Notes: generated by a model from the sequence alone, not told the origin. A DNA stretch of 64,000 bases from Melastoma dodecandrum (GCA_029817715.1 JARUPY010000474.1:4216001-4280000); one strand, 5' to 3'; positions 20,791 to 33,224 are shown, counted from the first letter of the stretch. Numbers and translations: made by a program.

Positions 20791-23619
20791 GAAGACATCA
20801 AAGGTTGCCCACTCTAGGCAGCCCAAGGATCGTCTGCTCCCACCTGATCCGTCAGAGGAAGGTAGATAGCTTGCCGTATGCTTGCCGTATTTTACACTCC
20901 ACGACCCTGTAGCAGCAAAAATAGGACAATCACTTGATGCTAGATACAAAGCAGAAGAAAGATAACCAAAAGTCAGCAAGGAGAATAAGCTTGAGGAAGG
21001 TAATATCCATAATACATAATGATAATGCTATTATAATTCTGCACAGAATGAGCAATGAGTGATCCAGAGGGGATAAACCTAATAGTTCATTTCTGACAGT
21101 TGAACTAGGTCTTGATATTTGAATAGAGCTAATCCTTTCAATTTCCCTCTGTTCATGCACTTCTTGATTCCTTTTCTCAGGAACTCGCCTTTCATCAGAA
21201 TCAGTCCCATTTCTTGCAGCAGAACCTATCCAACAGAACGCCATATAATCTTTTGTCATTATATATTTTCTCTGAACAGAAAACATGAAATCACCAATTT
21301 TACTATCAAAACCAACACCTGAAAGGTCAGACCAAATTTTTGTATGATTGGATTGGTTATGTGGGACACTGCCTCTACTTTTTTCTTGCTGCCCACCAGA
21401 AATTTCTGCAGCTTCAGACTGACCAGGAATGTTGACAGCTGCTGAATGAGGGCCTGAATCATTGTGCAATTGGGAGACAAGCATGGTTGCTAGAACAAGT
21501 GTGGCATCAAAATTTGCAGTGGTTCCATCATCAATGCCGAATTTCGGTGCCATCAGAATGGGCCTGTTTCGTATACATGAAGGTTATACACAGGAACTTC
21601 ACGACTTATTGTCCCAAACATTGAACTATAGTAGTTACCCACCAACACATCTGTTTAAATGATTTGCCATTTGACCAGTTAGTTTCGCATGCATGGGTTT
21701 CATCTTGGGGAATGATTGCTGGAGTTAATTACATTTGGGAAAAAGATATCGGCTGTTCTCTAGAAATCTAGAAACAAGATAAGAAAAGGCAGTAATAACA
21801 AACATTGGATCTACTTACTCGTCAGCTTTGTCAAAATATAAGTGCATGTCCACTTCACCGCCTTCACAAAATGCCAGAAATGCCTGAAATTACACTGCTC
21901 ATTGCTTAGCTGTATATTGAGATACTAAAAGCCAATGGCTGAAGTTCAAAAGCAGAACCTAGAGAAAAAGCAAATGGAATTCGAGTGCCAATACCTTCAA
22001 CTCTTTGACCCCGAATGTAATATCTACTGGATTTCCTTTATGATTATATAGCACAAACTCCTCCGCAGGGTCTATCCACAGCTGAGTGTGCAACAATGAG
22101 TCATTCTCTGCAATTATCAGTAGTTAAACTGTGTTGCTCCTCTAAACAAGCAAAGGGAAGAAAACTAATACCTTTGGTTGGGTCAAGGTAACTACGGAAC
22201 TCGACAGCTTTCCCTCCATATTCATTTTCAGTATCAGCAGGGGAACAGCTTCTTTCGGTTGCTATGACAGTGATTTCCTGAAGTGATGATTGAAAATTAG
22301 AGAGAAGCCTGGTGAGGTCACGTGGTCTTACTACTAAATCGCTAGGATATTTTCTCCTGTCAAGGGACAAGTGTTGTATTTCCGGGTCAACATTGCAAGT
22401 GATCCAATATGTTTTCCTGATACCTGAACAAATAAGAGAAATAAATCTCACTGAATGCCATTGTTTCACTGGCAGCAAGATAATATTGACTAAAGCATGT
22501 TGCATTCATGCTACTGTAACAGTTTCACGGAGGATAAGCAGATAGACGCTGCATTCTAAAGTCTCTGGTCGGAGGAAAGGAACTCACCATTGAGGCAATT
22601 CAGAATCCATTTCACCTTAGATGCATCCGGATCAGGTAATTGAACAGTCAAACTGTCAATGTTTGAGATAGGTGTTCTAAGAACCGAACAAGCCGCCTAA
22701 AAAACTAACATGTCAGAGGGTCATTATGCTCAAACTCAAACAATAAAAATGCACAGAAATCTGCAAGAAGCATCCTACCTTCAAAAGTAGGCTGAATTGG
22801 ACTTGGGAACCGGAAACGGAGAATGAATCAAAGAGGTCTTGCTTGAAGGTTATCAACTGATAAGCAGATCTTGAAGAGTTGATGGTATGAAAAGCAAGCT
22901 GCAAGTGCACCATGAAAACTAGTAGCATAAGGGACGCTAGAGTAGGTACTGTATAGTCTGCAGTAGTCCAAATTGTTCAATGACGCAATAAAAAGAAGCA
23001 ACGTATAGGTGCATTAACACACGAGTAAGTTACACAAAAGCAGACACTGTTTCCGGATGTTCACACATAAATAGAACAAATACTTAACGGCACTGGTAAC
23101 TACAGACGAAATGAATCAACAAGAAATTTCAATAAGAAAAAAAATTCTGAGAAAAAGAAACGAAGAAATTTGGTTGGAATGGAATCCAGCGATAATAAAT
23201 GCATTCTTCAATAATTCCAGATTCAACTAAGCTGCCAAACTAAGTTCCTACACTCAATCAATCAGTCTGACAGCCAGAAACCTCTGAGACAACGCAGAGA
23301 AACATGCAGAACTACCAGATTCTAACACAAAATTGACCGCGCCCCTTGCAGGAGATCATTGAATCGACATCGAAGTCAGGAAATGCCGACTCCAAGCACA
23401 CGGCGACTACACCAGAATCAAAGAATCGAGAAAGATCCGCAATCAGTTAATCTGGTAGACGCCGATGAGACTTCAAGAAGACGCTTACACGATCAGACTA
23501 CCGCAAACCATCACCTGAGAGGGAGAAGCTCGAACGGCGAGGTCGTTCGCGACGCGTGAGAGGCACGTGATGGCCCGGGAGAAGGTCTTCAAAGCGTTCC
23601 CGCTCAGCGTGAACTCCAT
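20788..23619 (-). CDS. RAD9: cell-cycle checkpoint protein RAD9
   Basis: RAD9 subunit of the 9-1-1 (RAD9-RAD1-HUS1) sliding clamp, which loads at damaged DNA in the nucleus and activates ATR signalling. Minus-strand exons 23515-23619, 22779-22898, 22588-22696, 22172-22423, 21995-22107, 21819-21883, 21319-21563 and 21079-21225 join in frame. The N terminus MEFTLSGNALKTFSRAITCL is diagnostic, followed by SSRSAYQLITFK, VKWILNCLNGIRKTYWITCN, HLSLDRRKYPSDLVV and NFQSSLQEITVIAT of the PCNA-like fold. The region after about residue 260 is hydrophilic and variable, as in other RAD9 tails. I placed a last exon at 20788-20906, giving 424 residues, because the acceptor and phase fit. Its sequence is not conserved that I can tell and it borders transposon-like DNA. 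Reading on without splicing would instead add a hydrophobic tail. Confidence 0.85.
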
Positions 23620-23971
23620 CGTCCGATCAGCCCCTTCTTCTGGCTGCCTGCTACTTCCTTCCCACGACCCCAACCGGCCAAACCCCCCCCGGAATGTGGC
23701 GGGAAGGGAAAGGCGGGGCTCGGTAAAATTGGGGGGGAGGAGGAAAGTCGCAGAACGATATCACCGAATGGGCTCAGGGCCATGATCGACCGGCCCGAAA
23801 GGTAACAACCTAACTCAAGACCGCGTTATTAGCCAGCCCCATACAGCCTCATCGGCTTCCTCGTCAAGGCCCAAATATCGGCCTTAACAATTATTAGAAG
23901 TTAAAACAAAACATATAGATGAAATGAATAGTTGTCCGGAGTTCCATGTTGTCTCGACTCTGATCATTATG
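23620..23971. other. RAD9 promoter region
   Basis: GC-rich upstream region of RAD9 with a G-run near 23731, ending at the TTATG target site (23967-23971) of the Copia insertion. No other gene seen. Confidence 0.5.
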
Positions 23972-24374
23972 TGTTGGACTGAAGGAAAGGGCCACAGGGC
24001 CAAGAGAAGAAGTGTCGGGGCCTAAGGAGCCTAAAGGGTTGAAGAGCCCAGAATCTAGAAGACCCATAAGTCTGTAACGGAAGAGGAGGAGGTGTGGTTA
24101 CTGTTCTGTAGTACAGTTCGAGCACCGCATTGCAGCTGGAGCGATTTTCTCATCCCAAGAAGATTCCTTTTTCTGTTATTCAAGCTTATCTACTGAATGC
24201 TGTGTGTATAAAAGGATTGAACATGTGGCCGAACTTAGTAAGAAATACAGAAAAGGAAATTCTTCTCAGCACCTTCTTCTTCTTCCTCCCGTCACCTTCT
24301 TCTTCCTCAGCTATCCTTTGTTCTTCTTTTCTTCACCTTCAATCTTCTTTCTGTCCTTCCTAAATTGTTTATCA
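23972..24374 (+). repeat. 5' LTR of Copia element 1
   Basis: 403-bp LTR starting TGTTGGACTG and ending TTTATCA. Contains a promoter-like TATAAAAG near 24208 and CT-rich downstream sequence. Confidence 0.92.
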
Positions 24375-24386
24375 TGGTATCAGAGC
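24375..24386 (+). other. primer binding site (tRNA-iMet) of Copia element 1
   Basis: TGGTATCAGAGC directly abuts the 5' LTR. This is the standard plant Copia site complementary to the initiator methionine tRNA 3' end. Confidence 0.9.
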
Positions 24387-24430
24387 GCTCCGTCTGACTG
24401 ACACCCTCATATTTTTGGTAAACCTCTCAA

Positions 24431-25057
24431 ATGGAAAACCAACCTTTCACACCAGTTCCCCAAAGCTCACAGACAGGCACCTCTGCAGTGATGATGACCT
24501 CACAGATACCTACACCCATCCAGCTTCCTTCTGAATTCTTTAATACGACTTTGAAACTTGAAGAAGGTAACTACACCTTGTGGAAGGGACAAGTTTTAGC
24601 AGCTATCATAGCCGGAGGTTATGAAGACTTTGTTCTTGGAGCAACAACACCCCCGCAGCAGTTTCTGGATGAACAGGGGTTGGAGACAAACCCAGCGTAT
24701 AAACTGTGGCAAAGGACTGATAAATCAGTCATGAGCTTCATGTTTTCATCCCTCACGTCAGAGCCACTTAGTCAGGTGGTATGCTGCAACTCGTCACATG
24801 CAGTCTGGGAGAGTCTTCGCGAGAGGTATGAGTCGAGTTCCACCACAGGAGTTATTAATCTTCGTATGCAGATGCAACTCATCCGGAAAGATGGAAAAAC
24901 CATGCAGCAATATCTCAACATGGTGAAAATGTACTCGGATCAGCTTAGTGCTATTGGGGAGAAGGTGCCATATAAGGATTACATCTGGTGTTTGCTCGAG
25001 GGACTTCCAGCCGAATACGACCCGGTTGTTACTGCAGTATACAGTCGTCCAGACTAG
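24431..25057 (+). pseudogene. Copia element 1 gag (UBN2-type), truncated by stop
   Basis: A 208-codon frame with plant Copia Gag features: LEEGNYTLWKGQVLAAI, SVMSFMFSSLTSEPLSQV, VWESLRERYES and LLEGLPAEYDPVV. It ends at a TAG (25055-25057) where homologous polyproteins normally continue. The zinc knuckle C-x2-C-x4-H-x4-C appears further on, near 25440-25487, in another segment. Confidence 0.85.
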
Positions 25058-25417
25058 CCCTCAATTGAAGAAGTCTGTCAGCTACTGCTGAACTTTTATA
25101 TGTGACTTGAAAAACGCCGGGTGTCCGACTCCTTTTTGCCTCAAGTTTAGTTCTCGTCTCTCACTTCTAGTGCAGGTACAACTCAGCCAAGGAAATTCTC
25201 GGTTGCGCCTCATCACCCTAGATAGCCGTCACAAAGTTCCTACCCCGTTTCACCCAAACCTGTCTTTGCTACCAATCTCCCCAGACAACAGCCAAACACC
25301 TCTAACACATTCAGAAACACTTCCTACTCCTTCCCATCTTATCAGCCTGGAGTACTCGGTAGACCTCCCCCCAGACAGTACTCATCACCTCAACAACCAC
25401 AGTGGGCAAATAAACCA

Positions 25418-28400
25418 GTGTTTCGACCCAAACCAAAATGCCAGATTTGTTTTAAGATAGGACATACAGCACAAACATGTTATTTTCGTATGACACCATC
25501 TGTCCCTCCCCAAACTCACTATACACATGTTCAGTATCCCTCCTATGATTCAGACATATCCTCATCTGCCCTCCCTGACGTCCAGAATACATTACCTGAC
25601 ATACAGAACAATATCCAAACACCGTCTCTTCATACTGACCTGTCTCCTACCTCAGAGTGGTTGTTGGATTCTGGAGCCACGCACCATGTTACCCCTGATA
25701 TGAAAAACCTTACTACGGCATCTACATACAACGGTAAGACCTCTGTAATGGTTGGCAATGGACATCAATTAAACATTACTCATATTGGACAAACTGTCTT
25801 GCACTCTGGTTTCAAATCTCTAACTCTGAATCAAATCCTTCATACTCCTAGTTTGTCTCAACATATAATTAGTGTGTCTAAATTGAATTCCACTCTGACT
25901 ACTTTCTTATCAAGGACAAGGAAACAGGCCAGACTATCATGCAGGGTCCGACATCTCAAGGCATGTACAGACTTCCTCCTCCTACACAAAATCATCCTAG
26001 CAGATCTGGAGTACCAACAGTTTGTCTTACGAAGCATAGTGATGCAGATTCCTACACCTGGCACTGCCGCTTAGGACATCCAAATCAAGACACTCTGCAT
26101 AGAGTCCTCCCTTTTACTGTGTCTACTGCAAATTCTGTTTCAGACAAGTGTCAATCCTGTGTGTTGAGTAAACATCATAAGTACTCGTTTCCTTTGTCAA
26201 GTTCTCTGGCCACAGAACCATTTCAGCTTATACACATAGACATTTGGGGTCCTTCATCAGTTAATTCAGTAATTGGATCTCGCTATTTCATCTTGTTTGT
26301 TGATGATGCAACTCGATTTACTTGGATGTATCTCTTACACACTAAATCCCAGGCACTGTCAGTCTTCTTAAGGTTTCACCATCTAATTCAAACTCAGTTT
26401 CAATGACCTATCCAAACAGTGCGCTCAGACTGGGGAGGGGAGTATCGACCATTGCACAAGTATCTTGAACAATGTGGCATTATCCATCAGATTTCTTGTC
26501 CATATACTCCCCAACAAAATGGGAGAGTCGAGCGGAAGAATCGACAGATTGTAGAGGTTGGACTTTTCTTACTGTATCACTCCAAGGTACCCTTGTCCTA
26601 CTGGCCATATGCATTTCATGAGCCGGTAAATCTCATTAGTATTCTGCCCACCAAACCTTTACATAATAAAACTCCTTTCAAAACTCTCTACAAGACAATT
26701 CCTGACTACTCCGGGTTAAGAGTTTTTGGATGCCAGTGTTTCCCGCTTCTCAGGCCATACAATTCGCATAAACTAGAACCAAGATCTAAACCCTGTGTCT
26801 ACTTGGGTAAGAGCTCATTTCATAAAGGTTATATATGTCTTGACAAATCTACTAATAAGCTTTATGTTTCTCGTGATGTTCATTTCCTTGAATATGTTCT
26901 ACCTTTTAAAGATGATCCTCATTTCTCTGAACCCGTAAGTTCCTCAACTCCGATACTAGTATTAAATCCAATACTGCCTATTATTTCTGCTCCCAGGTCT
27001 GTTTATAGGTCAACTCATGAGTCAATTGATAGTTCATTACAGTCTAGCTCACATACAGTTTGTCCATCTGAGAAACTGCTAGATGTTAACCACGTTAGAC
27101 CAACCATAACAGAGGCAAACCAGTCTATGTAGGTGCCACTTCCCATCAATAATCACCCTATGCAAACCAGGTCAAAGGTAGGTATATTCAAACCTAAAGT
27201 TCTCCTCACTACAGACTCACCACATACTTTATCTTCCTTACCAACAGAACCAGTTTCAGTGGCTGAGGCATTAACTGTACCTGTCTGGAAGGAGGCCATC
27301 GAGAACGAGCTTGCTGCGTTACAGAGGAACGACACTTGGTCACTTGTACCTTTTACTGGATCAGAAAAGATTATTGGTTGCAAATGGGTGTTCAAGGTGA
27401 AATTAAAATCTAATGGGGAGCTTGAAAGATGCAAAGCCAGGTTGGTTGCCAAGGGATATCATCAAACGGAAGGGCTGGATTATACAGAAACTTTTAGTCC
27501 GGTTGTGAAACATCAGACAATTAAAGTTGTTTTGTCGCTAGCTGTGATGTTTGACTGGAAACTGGTACAATTGGATGTGCATAACGCATTTCTCCATGGA
27601 GATCTACAAGAGACAGTCTACATGGAGCAGCCACCGGGCTGTGTACATCCTCAGTTCCCTTCCTTCGTTTGCAAGCTTCAAAAGACTCTATATGGTCTCA
27701 AATCCAAGAGCTTGGTATATGAAGTTAAGCGGCTGCCCGCAAAACTGGGGTTACAGAAGCTCACAGTCAGATACATCTTTGTTCTACAGGCACTCCCCAG
27801 CTGGTATAGTTATTCTCCTAGTGTATGTTGATGATATTATTGTAATAGGATCGGATCAGGTTGAAATTGCAGGTCTGCTCCCAAGATTAAACTCGCGTTT
27901 TGCTCTGAAAGACCTTGGGGACCTGTCTTACTTCCTGGGGTATCAAGTGACCAGATATAAATCAAAACTACACATGTGTCAAGAGAAGTATGTTACAGAT
28001 GTTATCAATAGGGCAGGTATACAGGACTGCAATCCAGTAGCATCCCCCATGTCTTCATCAGGGGTATTGTCCAAGTTTGAAGGAGAGGTCCTGGATGATC
28101 CTACAGAGTATAGAACTATTGTTGGCGCACTTCAATACTGCACAAATTCTTGCCCAGACATTAGCTTTGCAGTGAACAAAGCATGTCAATTTCTGCAGCA
28201 GCCTACACATCTGCATCTCAAGGCTGTCAAACGAATTCTTCGATACCTTAAGGGCACCAGTTCACATGGCTTGACCTTTACTACTGGAGAAACTGTAAAC
28301 ATCTCATGCTTTACGGACGCGGACTGGGCAAGCTGCCCCGATGACAGAAAAAGTACAGGAGCATATTGCACCTTCCTCGGTTCAAATCTGGTTTCATGGT

Positions 28401-28786
28401 CTTCGCAGAAACAGAGGGTCGTTTCACGTTCTAGCACAGAAGCTGAGTATCGAGCTCTAGCAAATGGTGCTGCAGAGGTGCTGTGGATGCAAAAGCTGCT
28501 AACAGAATTACAAGTTCAGTTTGAGAAGCCTTCAATACTATACTGTGATAATATCAGTTCTATTCAGTTGGCTGCGAATCCAATCTTGCACGCTAGAACG
28601 AAACACGTGGAAATTGATTATCATTTTGTGCGTGTAAAGGTGGTGGATGGCTCTTTTGTGGTTCAACATGTTTGCTCTGAAGACCAGTTAGCAGATCCAC
28701 TTACTAAACTGGTCCCAGTACAGAGGTTTGTCGTATTGAGAAGTAAACTAACAGTGTTGAGTAGACCTGATGTTCTGCAGTTGTAG
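25418..28786 (+). pseudogene. Copia element 1 pol (protease, integrase, RT, RNase H), broken
   Basis: In order: zinc knuckle (CQICFKIGHTAQTC), aspartic protease (LLDSGATHHV), GAG-pre-integrase (WHCRLGHPN), integrase core (HIDIWGPSS, FVDDATRFTW, then CPYTPQQNGRVERKNR), reverse transcriptase ([36 protein letters not shown]) and RNase H (FTDADWASCPDDRKST, SRSSTEAEYRAL). Breaks are a frame change near 25970, TGA at 26404-26406, TAG at 27130-27132, and a frameshift near 27700-27715 between the RT fingers and the YVDD box. The catalytic motifs remain readable, so decay is moderate. Confidence 0.9.
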
Positions 28787-28965
28787 AAAAGAGGAGAAGA
28801 AGTAAGTGCTGAGGCTTATACAATAGAAGAACAGAAGACGGATGACAAGAAGTTAGAAAAAGAGAAGATTGAGGAAAGTGGTCTAACGGGAAGTGTTGGA
28901 AAGACCAGACTGGAGAAAGAAGAGAAGAAGGAAGTTGGAGAAACGGAGTCTGAATTGACGGGAAG

Positions 28966-29371
28966 TGTTGGACTAAAGGAAAGGGCCACAGGGCCAAGAT
29001 AAGAAGTGTCGGGGCCTAAGGAGCTTAAAGGGTTGAAGAAGCCCAGAATCTAGAAGACCCAGAAGTCTGTAACGGAAGAGGAGGAGGTGTGGTTGTTGTT
29101 CTGTAGTACAGTTCGAGCACCGCAGTGCAGCTGGAACGATTTTCTCATCCCAAGAAAATTCCTTTTTCTGTTATTCAAGCTTATTTACTGAATGCTGTGT
29201 GTATAAAAGGACTGAACATGTGACTGAACTTAGTAAGAAATACAAAAAAAGAAATTCTTCCCATCACCTTCTTCAACTCCCTCCCGTCACCTTTCTTCTT
29301 CCTCAGCTATCCTTTATTCTTTCTTTTCTTCACCTTCAAGCTTCTTTCTGTCCTTCCTAAATTGTTTATCA
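28966..29371 (+). repeat. 3' LTR of Copia element 1
   Basis: Counterpart of 23972-24374, starting TGTTGGACTA and ending TTTATCA. It is preceded by a purine-rich tract that can act as the polypurine primer. Confidence 0.92.
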
Positions 29372-29481
29372 TTATGGGGGTGCGTGTGGGCTGGCTGTTC
29401 CGTTAGTTGTGCGCGCGCGGGAGCAGGGCACCGGAATTCCCCCCCATTACTACTGGGGAGGGCCTCGATAAACGGTCCAAT

Positions 29482-29535
29482 CACGTGGCCCCGCAGCAAA
29501 AGGACAAGGCAACCCCGTCAAGTTTTCACCACGTG
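29482..29535 (+). promoter_or_regulatory. two G-boxes in the DRM1 promoter
   Basis: CACGTG at 29482-29487 and again at 29530-29535; the second is extended to CCACGTGTC, an ABRE-like form. They lie about 245-300 bases upstream of the DRM1 start. A TATA-like TTTAAATA follows at 29713-29720. The pattern fits light- and ABA-responsive bZIP/bHLH control, which is inferred. Confidence 0.5.
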
Positions 29536-29779
29536 TCGATCCTCATCCACTAGCATCTCCCGACTCAATGGTCCCCCAACTATCTGTCTGTCCCCAAATC
29601 TTATCCCCTTCCATGTCCCCCACACCCTCGGGTTCATCCACCGTCCGATCTTCCCCCCATCCAACGGCCTCCTATCACTTTTCCCTGCAGCTCAAAAACA
29701 CCTCCCTCCCTCTTTAAATAACAGCTCCCCTCGCCCCCCTCATCCGTTCTCTTCCCCTTTCACCCTTAGAATAAGAGCC

Positions 29780-30762
29780 ATGAACCTTCTCAACCAGCTC
29801 TGGGACGACACGGTCGCCGGCCCCACCCCTGACAACGGCCTCGGCCGCCTACGGAAGTTCAGGACCTTCAGCCCCGGCTCGAATTCTGGCAAGGGTAATT
29901 GTTAAGGCTCCGTTCGACGATCACCGGAATGAACTCGAATCAGTAATTATTTGGCGGACATGAAGCGGAATTATACTGACTCGTTCCTTTTTTTTTTGTT
30001 AATGTTGGTCAGAACCCGACAGCGGAAGTCTCAAGTCTTTTGCCGGCGATTCTCCCGCTGAGGACGCCGTCAAGGTTACGAGGAGCATAATGATTGTAAA
30101 GCCGCCTGGGTATCAGTACCAGTCAGGCTCTCCCCCGGTCTCCCCTGCCGGATCGACTCCCCCGGCTTCTCCTTTCTCTGGTGAGCTCGTAGATCTATGG
30201 TGTACTGGATCTGAATTATTGATTTTGTCTGTGTGCCAGAGGGCGAAATTTCTGGAAGGCATGTGGGAAAAGTGGTTTGGGAATGAATAGTAAGTGTGGC
30301 GTGGGGCCTTGGTTGTGTGGTTAATGTTGCCTTAAGGTGGATTGGATGTCTTGTCTGCCCGTATAAATGCGGGGTTGGTTGTGGTGTGGGGGCGGCGGTG
30401 GTGTCCTTCTCATTTCACCAATTGTGGATTATCGGGTGTATTTAGCCCAATACTAGAAACTGTCTCCCACCCAAGGAACAGTCTTTTGATATCTCATGTT
30501 CGGAAGTTCATGTCGTTTTGGCATTCTAGATTCTTTACGAAATTGTGCTGATAACTACGGGTAGGTGGAAACAAGTCCGAGGATGGACAAGATTGAGATG
30601 AGGGATATGGACTAATACGGGTGGTGTTGTTGCTGGTGGTGGTGAACAGGAAGTAACAGAGGGTCCTTTCGATTCCGCAGGAGGTCAATGTCAGATGCAT
30701 ACGAGAGACCCAACGATGCTAGACGAGCAGCGAGCCCTCCTCCTCGTCCTTACGACGTGTGA
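29780..30762 (+). CDS. DRM1: dormancy-associated / auxin-repressed protein
   Basis: Three exons (29780-29894, 30013-30180, 30650-30762) join in frame to 131 residues, typical of the DRM1/ARP family. These small, partly disordered plant proteins are expressed in dormant buds and repressed by auxin; their biochemical role is not settled. Diagnostic blocks are the N-terminal LLNQLWDDTVAGPTPDNGLG with LRKFRTFS, then AEDAVKVTRSIMIVKPPGYQ, the proline/serine stretch SPPVSPAGSTPPASPFSG, and the C-terminal RGSFRFRRRSMSDAYERP. The last exon must start at 30650 (GAAGTAACAG) to keep this motif. The first ATG of the LLNQLWDD frame is used. A Copia element with its own promoter sits directly upstream, so the native promoter is short. 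Confidence 0.95.
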
Positions 30763-31540
30763 GCTGTGACCATCCTAACCCCAAGGTCGTGCCTTTCGAT
30801 ATCCGTGGCGTCGCCCTGCATGTATATATCCGCCCGTGTACAAGTTTCGCCCGCGCTTTCTCGTGTCTGTGTCCTGTATGTAGTTGCTGGCTGGAGTGCT
30901 GCAGAGAAGCAGGTGGTGATGGTGGAGTCGAGGAACTGTGTGGTCAACGGGAGATGGGTTTTGGGTCGGGAAAAAGGAGGGGTGGGTGGCACTGGCAAGG
31001 TCCGGTCCTCTGCTGTAAAATTCCGGACGCGTTTGGAGCTTGTTTTTTGGGCTGTTTCCTTCCTTAACTTTTGTGATGTATTATTCCTGGAGCTTTAGAC
31101 GAATGCAATAAAAGCTGTGCTGTTCTTTTCTTTTGAGTCGTTTTGGCTTTATCAGGAAAGCAAAAGTCAATCATATTCCCTGTTGAATGCATCCGAGTAG
31201 TTTTAACTTAATCCACTGACTTGTTATCCTACCGATGACAAGGAAATAGGGATAAGAGTTATCCTCAAGGCTGTAGGTCAACATCGGGCGTGAGGGGAAG
31301 GAAGATTGCTTCGCTAAAAGCGGAATTATTTCCTCCAAAATCTCAGCAGCAGCATCAGCACAGAGGGTTTCGTCCTAGCAGTTTTGGGCCGGGCCGAAAG
31401 AATCACTTACTTTGTACGGCTCGGCCCACTAACGCCTTTCAACGACGAGAGAGCTCCCAGCGTCAAGTACAACGACGAGAGGTATTTCGGCTTCTTGATT
31501 TCGTGCTGAGCTGAATCATCCGACTCTTGCATTCTCCGGC

Positions 31541-31563
31541 GAAGGAAGGAAGGAAGGAAGGAA
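31541..31563 (+). repeat. GAAG-type microsatellite in a 5' leader
   Basis: About five to six GAAG/GGAA repeats ending 18 bases before the ATG at 31581, so probably transcribed in the 5' untranslated region of the folate-receptor-domain gene. Confidence 0.7.
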
Positions 31564-31580
31564 ACAAAAGAAAACGGAAA

Positions 31581-33224
31581 ATGGAGCGTCTGGGATTCGG
31601 GGCGGTCACCCTGTCCCTCCTCCTGACTACGCTATTCATATCCCTATCCCTCTCTTCTTTCGGTAAAGCCAAGAACTTTATCGGTTTGGGAATCCTTCCG
31701 TTTTGTGGAGCTGATTCTCTGTTGAGTGAGTGGTTTGACTTATACTTTGTGTTGTTTGTTGAGATGGTAGGGTTCTTGTTGTTGTTTGATTGATGATGTT
31801 CCTTTATTTATGTATTTATTTATTTTCTAACCCCTTTAATTGGGTAGAGTGTGATTTTACGCCCTCTGTGTTTTTACCGGTTTATTACTCATCGTTACCC
31901 AAGTTTCGGTCGTTGATCCCGAGTGGGTGCCTGGAAAAATGTCTCCTTTCTTAAAGGTGTGGCGGAATTGAGTTCAATGCTGCGATCTTTTGAAGAAGAC
32001 ACTATACTTGTTACAAATTTTGAAAGATTTTTTTTTTCTCTCTTGGCCATTCAAATATGCGATTCGATGCAGGTGGGCGGAATGAAGTTTGTGTTTCAAA
32101 GGGCGGTCGGTTCCTGCCATACCCTCTTGGTGGAAAGGCTCCAGGGAAGGCTTTAGGTCTTACTTTCTGCCGGGTATTTCGTGGAAGGACCTGTTGTGGT
32201 GTGGAACAGACGCATTCTGCTTTATTGTCTGTTCGGAAGTTAGCTGTGAATGGAGAAGCAAGCCAAGAGTGTGTCGATATGTGGGAGTTATTGGAATGCT
32301 CTATATGCGACCCAAAGATAGGTGTTCAACCCGGTCCTCCCCTCATCTGTGCCTCTCTCTGTGACCAGATATTCCATGCTTGCCTGGAAGCTTACTTTGG
32401 CAGGGACTTTAGCAGCCGTGTAAGTCTGTCGGGTTACCCTGCTGTTTGTCTTACCCATTGTGGCTTAGTCAATGATGTTAAATCTTGAATAATTTTCATT
32501 TCCAGGATCTAGCACCATGTAGCCCCGGCGAACTAGTCTGTGTCAAAGCCTCTTATTTGTTTTCCAATGGTACTGAGCTTTGCAATGCGGTTGGTTTTTC
32601 TGTTATGTCGGATGATGCTGGAAATATGGAGCTGTCAGAGGAGTATTGTTATGATAGTCAAGCAAGTCTGGATACGATTCAGAATTCTTGGAAGTCTTCG
32701 CGGAAAAATCATCCTGAAAAATCCAAAAAGGAGGGATTCAGTGAAGAGGCTCTCTCTTGGGTGAGGAAGATGTTGCTCGATAGAAAGATCTCCTGTGCTT
32801 TGGGGGTGATGGTTATTGCGGCAGGGGCAATCTTTGTCAGGTCGGTTGGAGCTCACTTTCCTTCTGTGGTCAACACCATCATTTTCTCTCATGTTTTCCC
32901 AATGACCATTAATTGAATTTTCTCAATTATGAATGTTCTCTTATAGGGTGTATTCTGTTTAATTCTTGTCAGCATGATAGATATCTCTTTTGCCTTTCTT
33001 TGTGATGAATTTGTTGTTTTGACGCTATGAGTATGCCAAAGTTATTCCTTGGGATACTCACATGGAGTATTTGATATTTTTGTAAGGCTATCCTAAATTA
33101 TTCGTTTGTTTGCAGATGCAGGAGAAATCCTCACTTCAAGAAGATTTCAGCCATTCTCCGCGATAAGGAAAAGCTCGATGCTGAGACAAGCAAGAGAAAC
33201 AAGAAGTCGCGGAAGGACAGATGA
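31581..33224 (+). CDS. folate-receptor-domain protein, single-pass membrane
   Basis: Four exons (31581-31662, 32073-32419, 32506-32840, 33116-33224) join in frame to 290 residues. Residues 1-27 are a signal peptide. A cysteine-rich domain follows with VCVSKGGRF, LTFCRVFRGRTCCGVEQTH, ALLSVRKLA, the stretch ECVDMWELLECSICDPKIG and PPLICASLCDQIFHACLEAYF. This is the plant form of the folate-receptor family fold (Pfam Folate_rec type). One transmembrane helix lies at about 237-253, then a short lysine/arginine-rich tail ending KKSRKDR. The plant members are conserved but, as far as I know, uncharacterised; folate binding should not be assumed. Topology is likely lumenal/extracellular with a cytosolic tail. 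Confidence 0.85.

Larger units (their letters stand above)
23972..29371 (+). mobile_element. Copia LTR retrotransposon, structurally complete
   Basis: A 5.4-kb Ty1/Copia element. It begins TGTTGG and ends ATCA, with LTRs at 23972-24374 and 28966-29371. Both sides are flanked by the 5-bp target duplication TTATG (23967-23971 and 29372-29376). A tRNA-iMet primer binding site follows the 5' LTR. Domain order is gag, zinc knuckle, protease, integrase, reverse transcriptase, RNase H, which defines Copia. Stops and frameshifts make it non-autonomous. In the first 205 or so aligned LTR bases I count about nine substitutions and one indel, so it is not a very recent insertion. It lies between RAD9 and DRM1, about 410 bases upstream of the DRM1 start. 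Confidence 0.95.
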
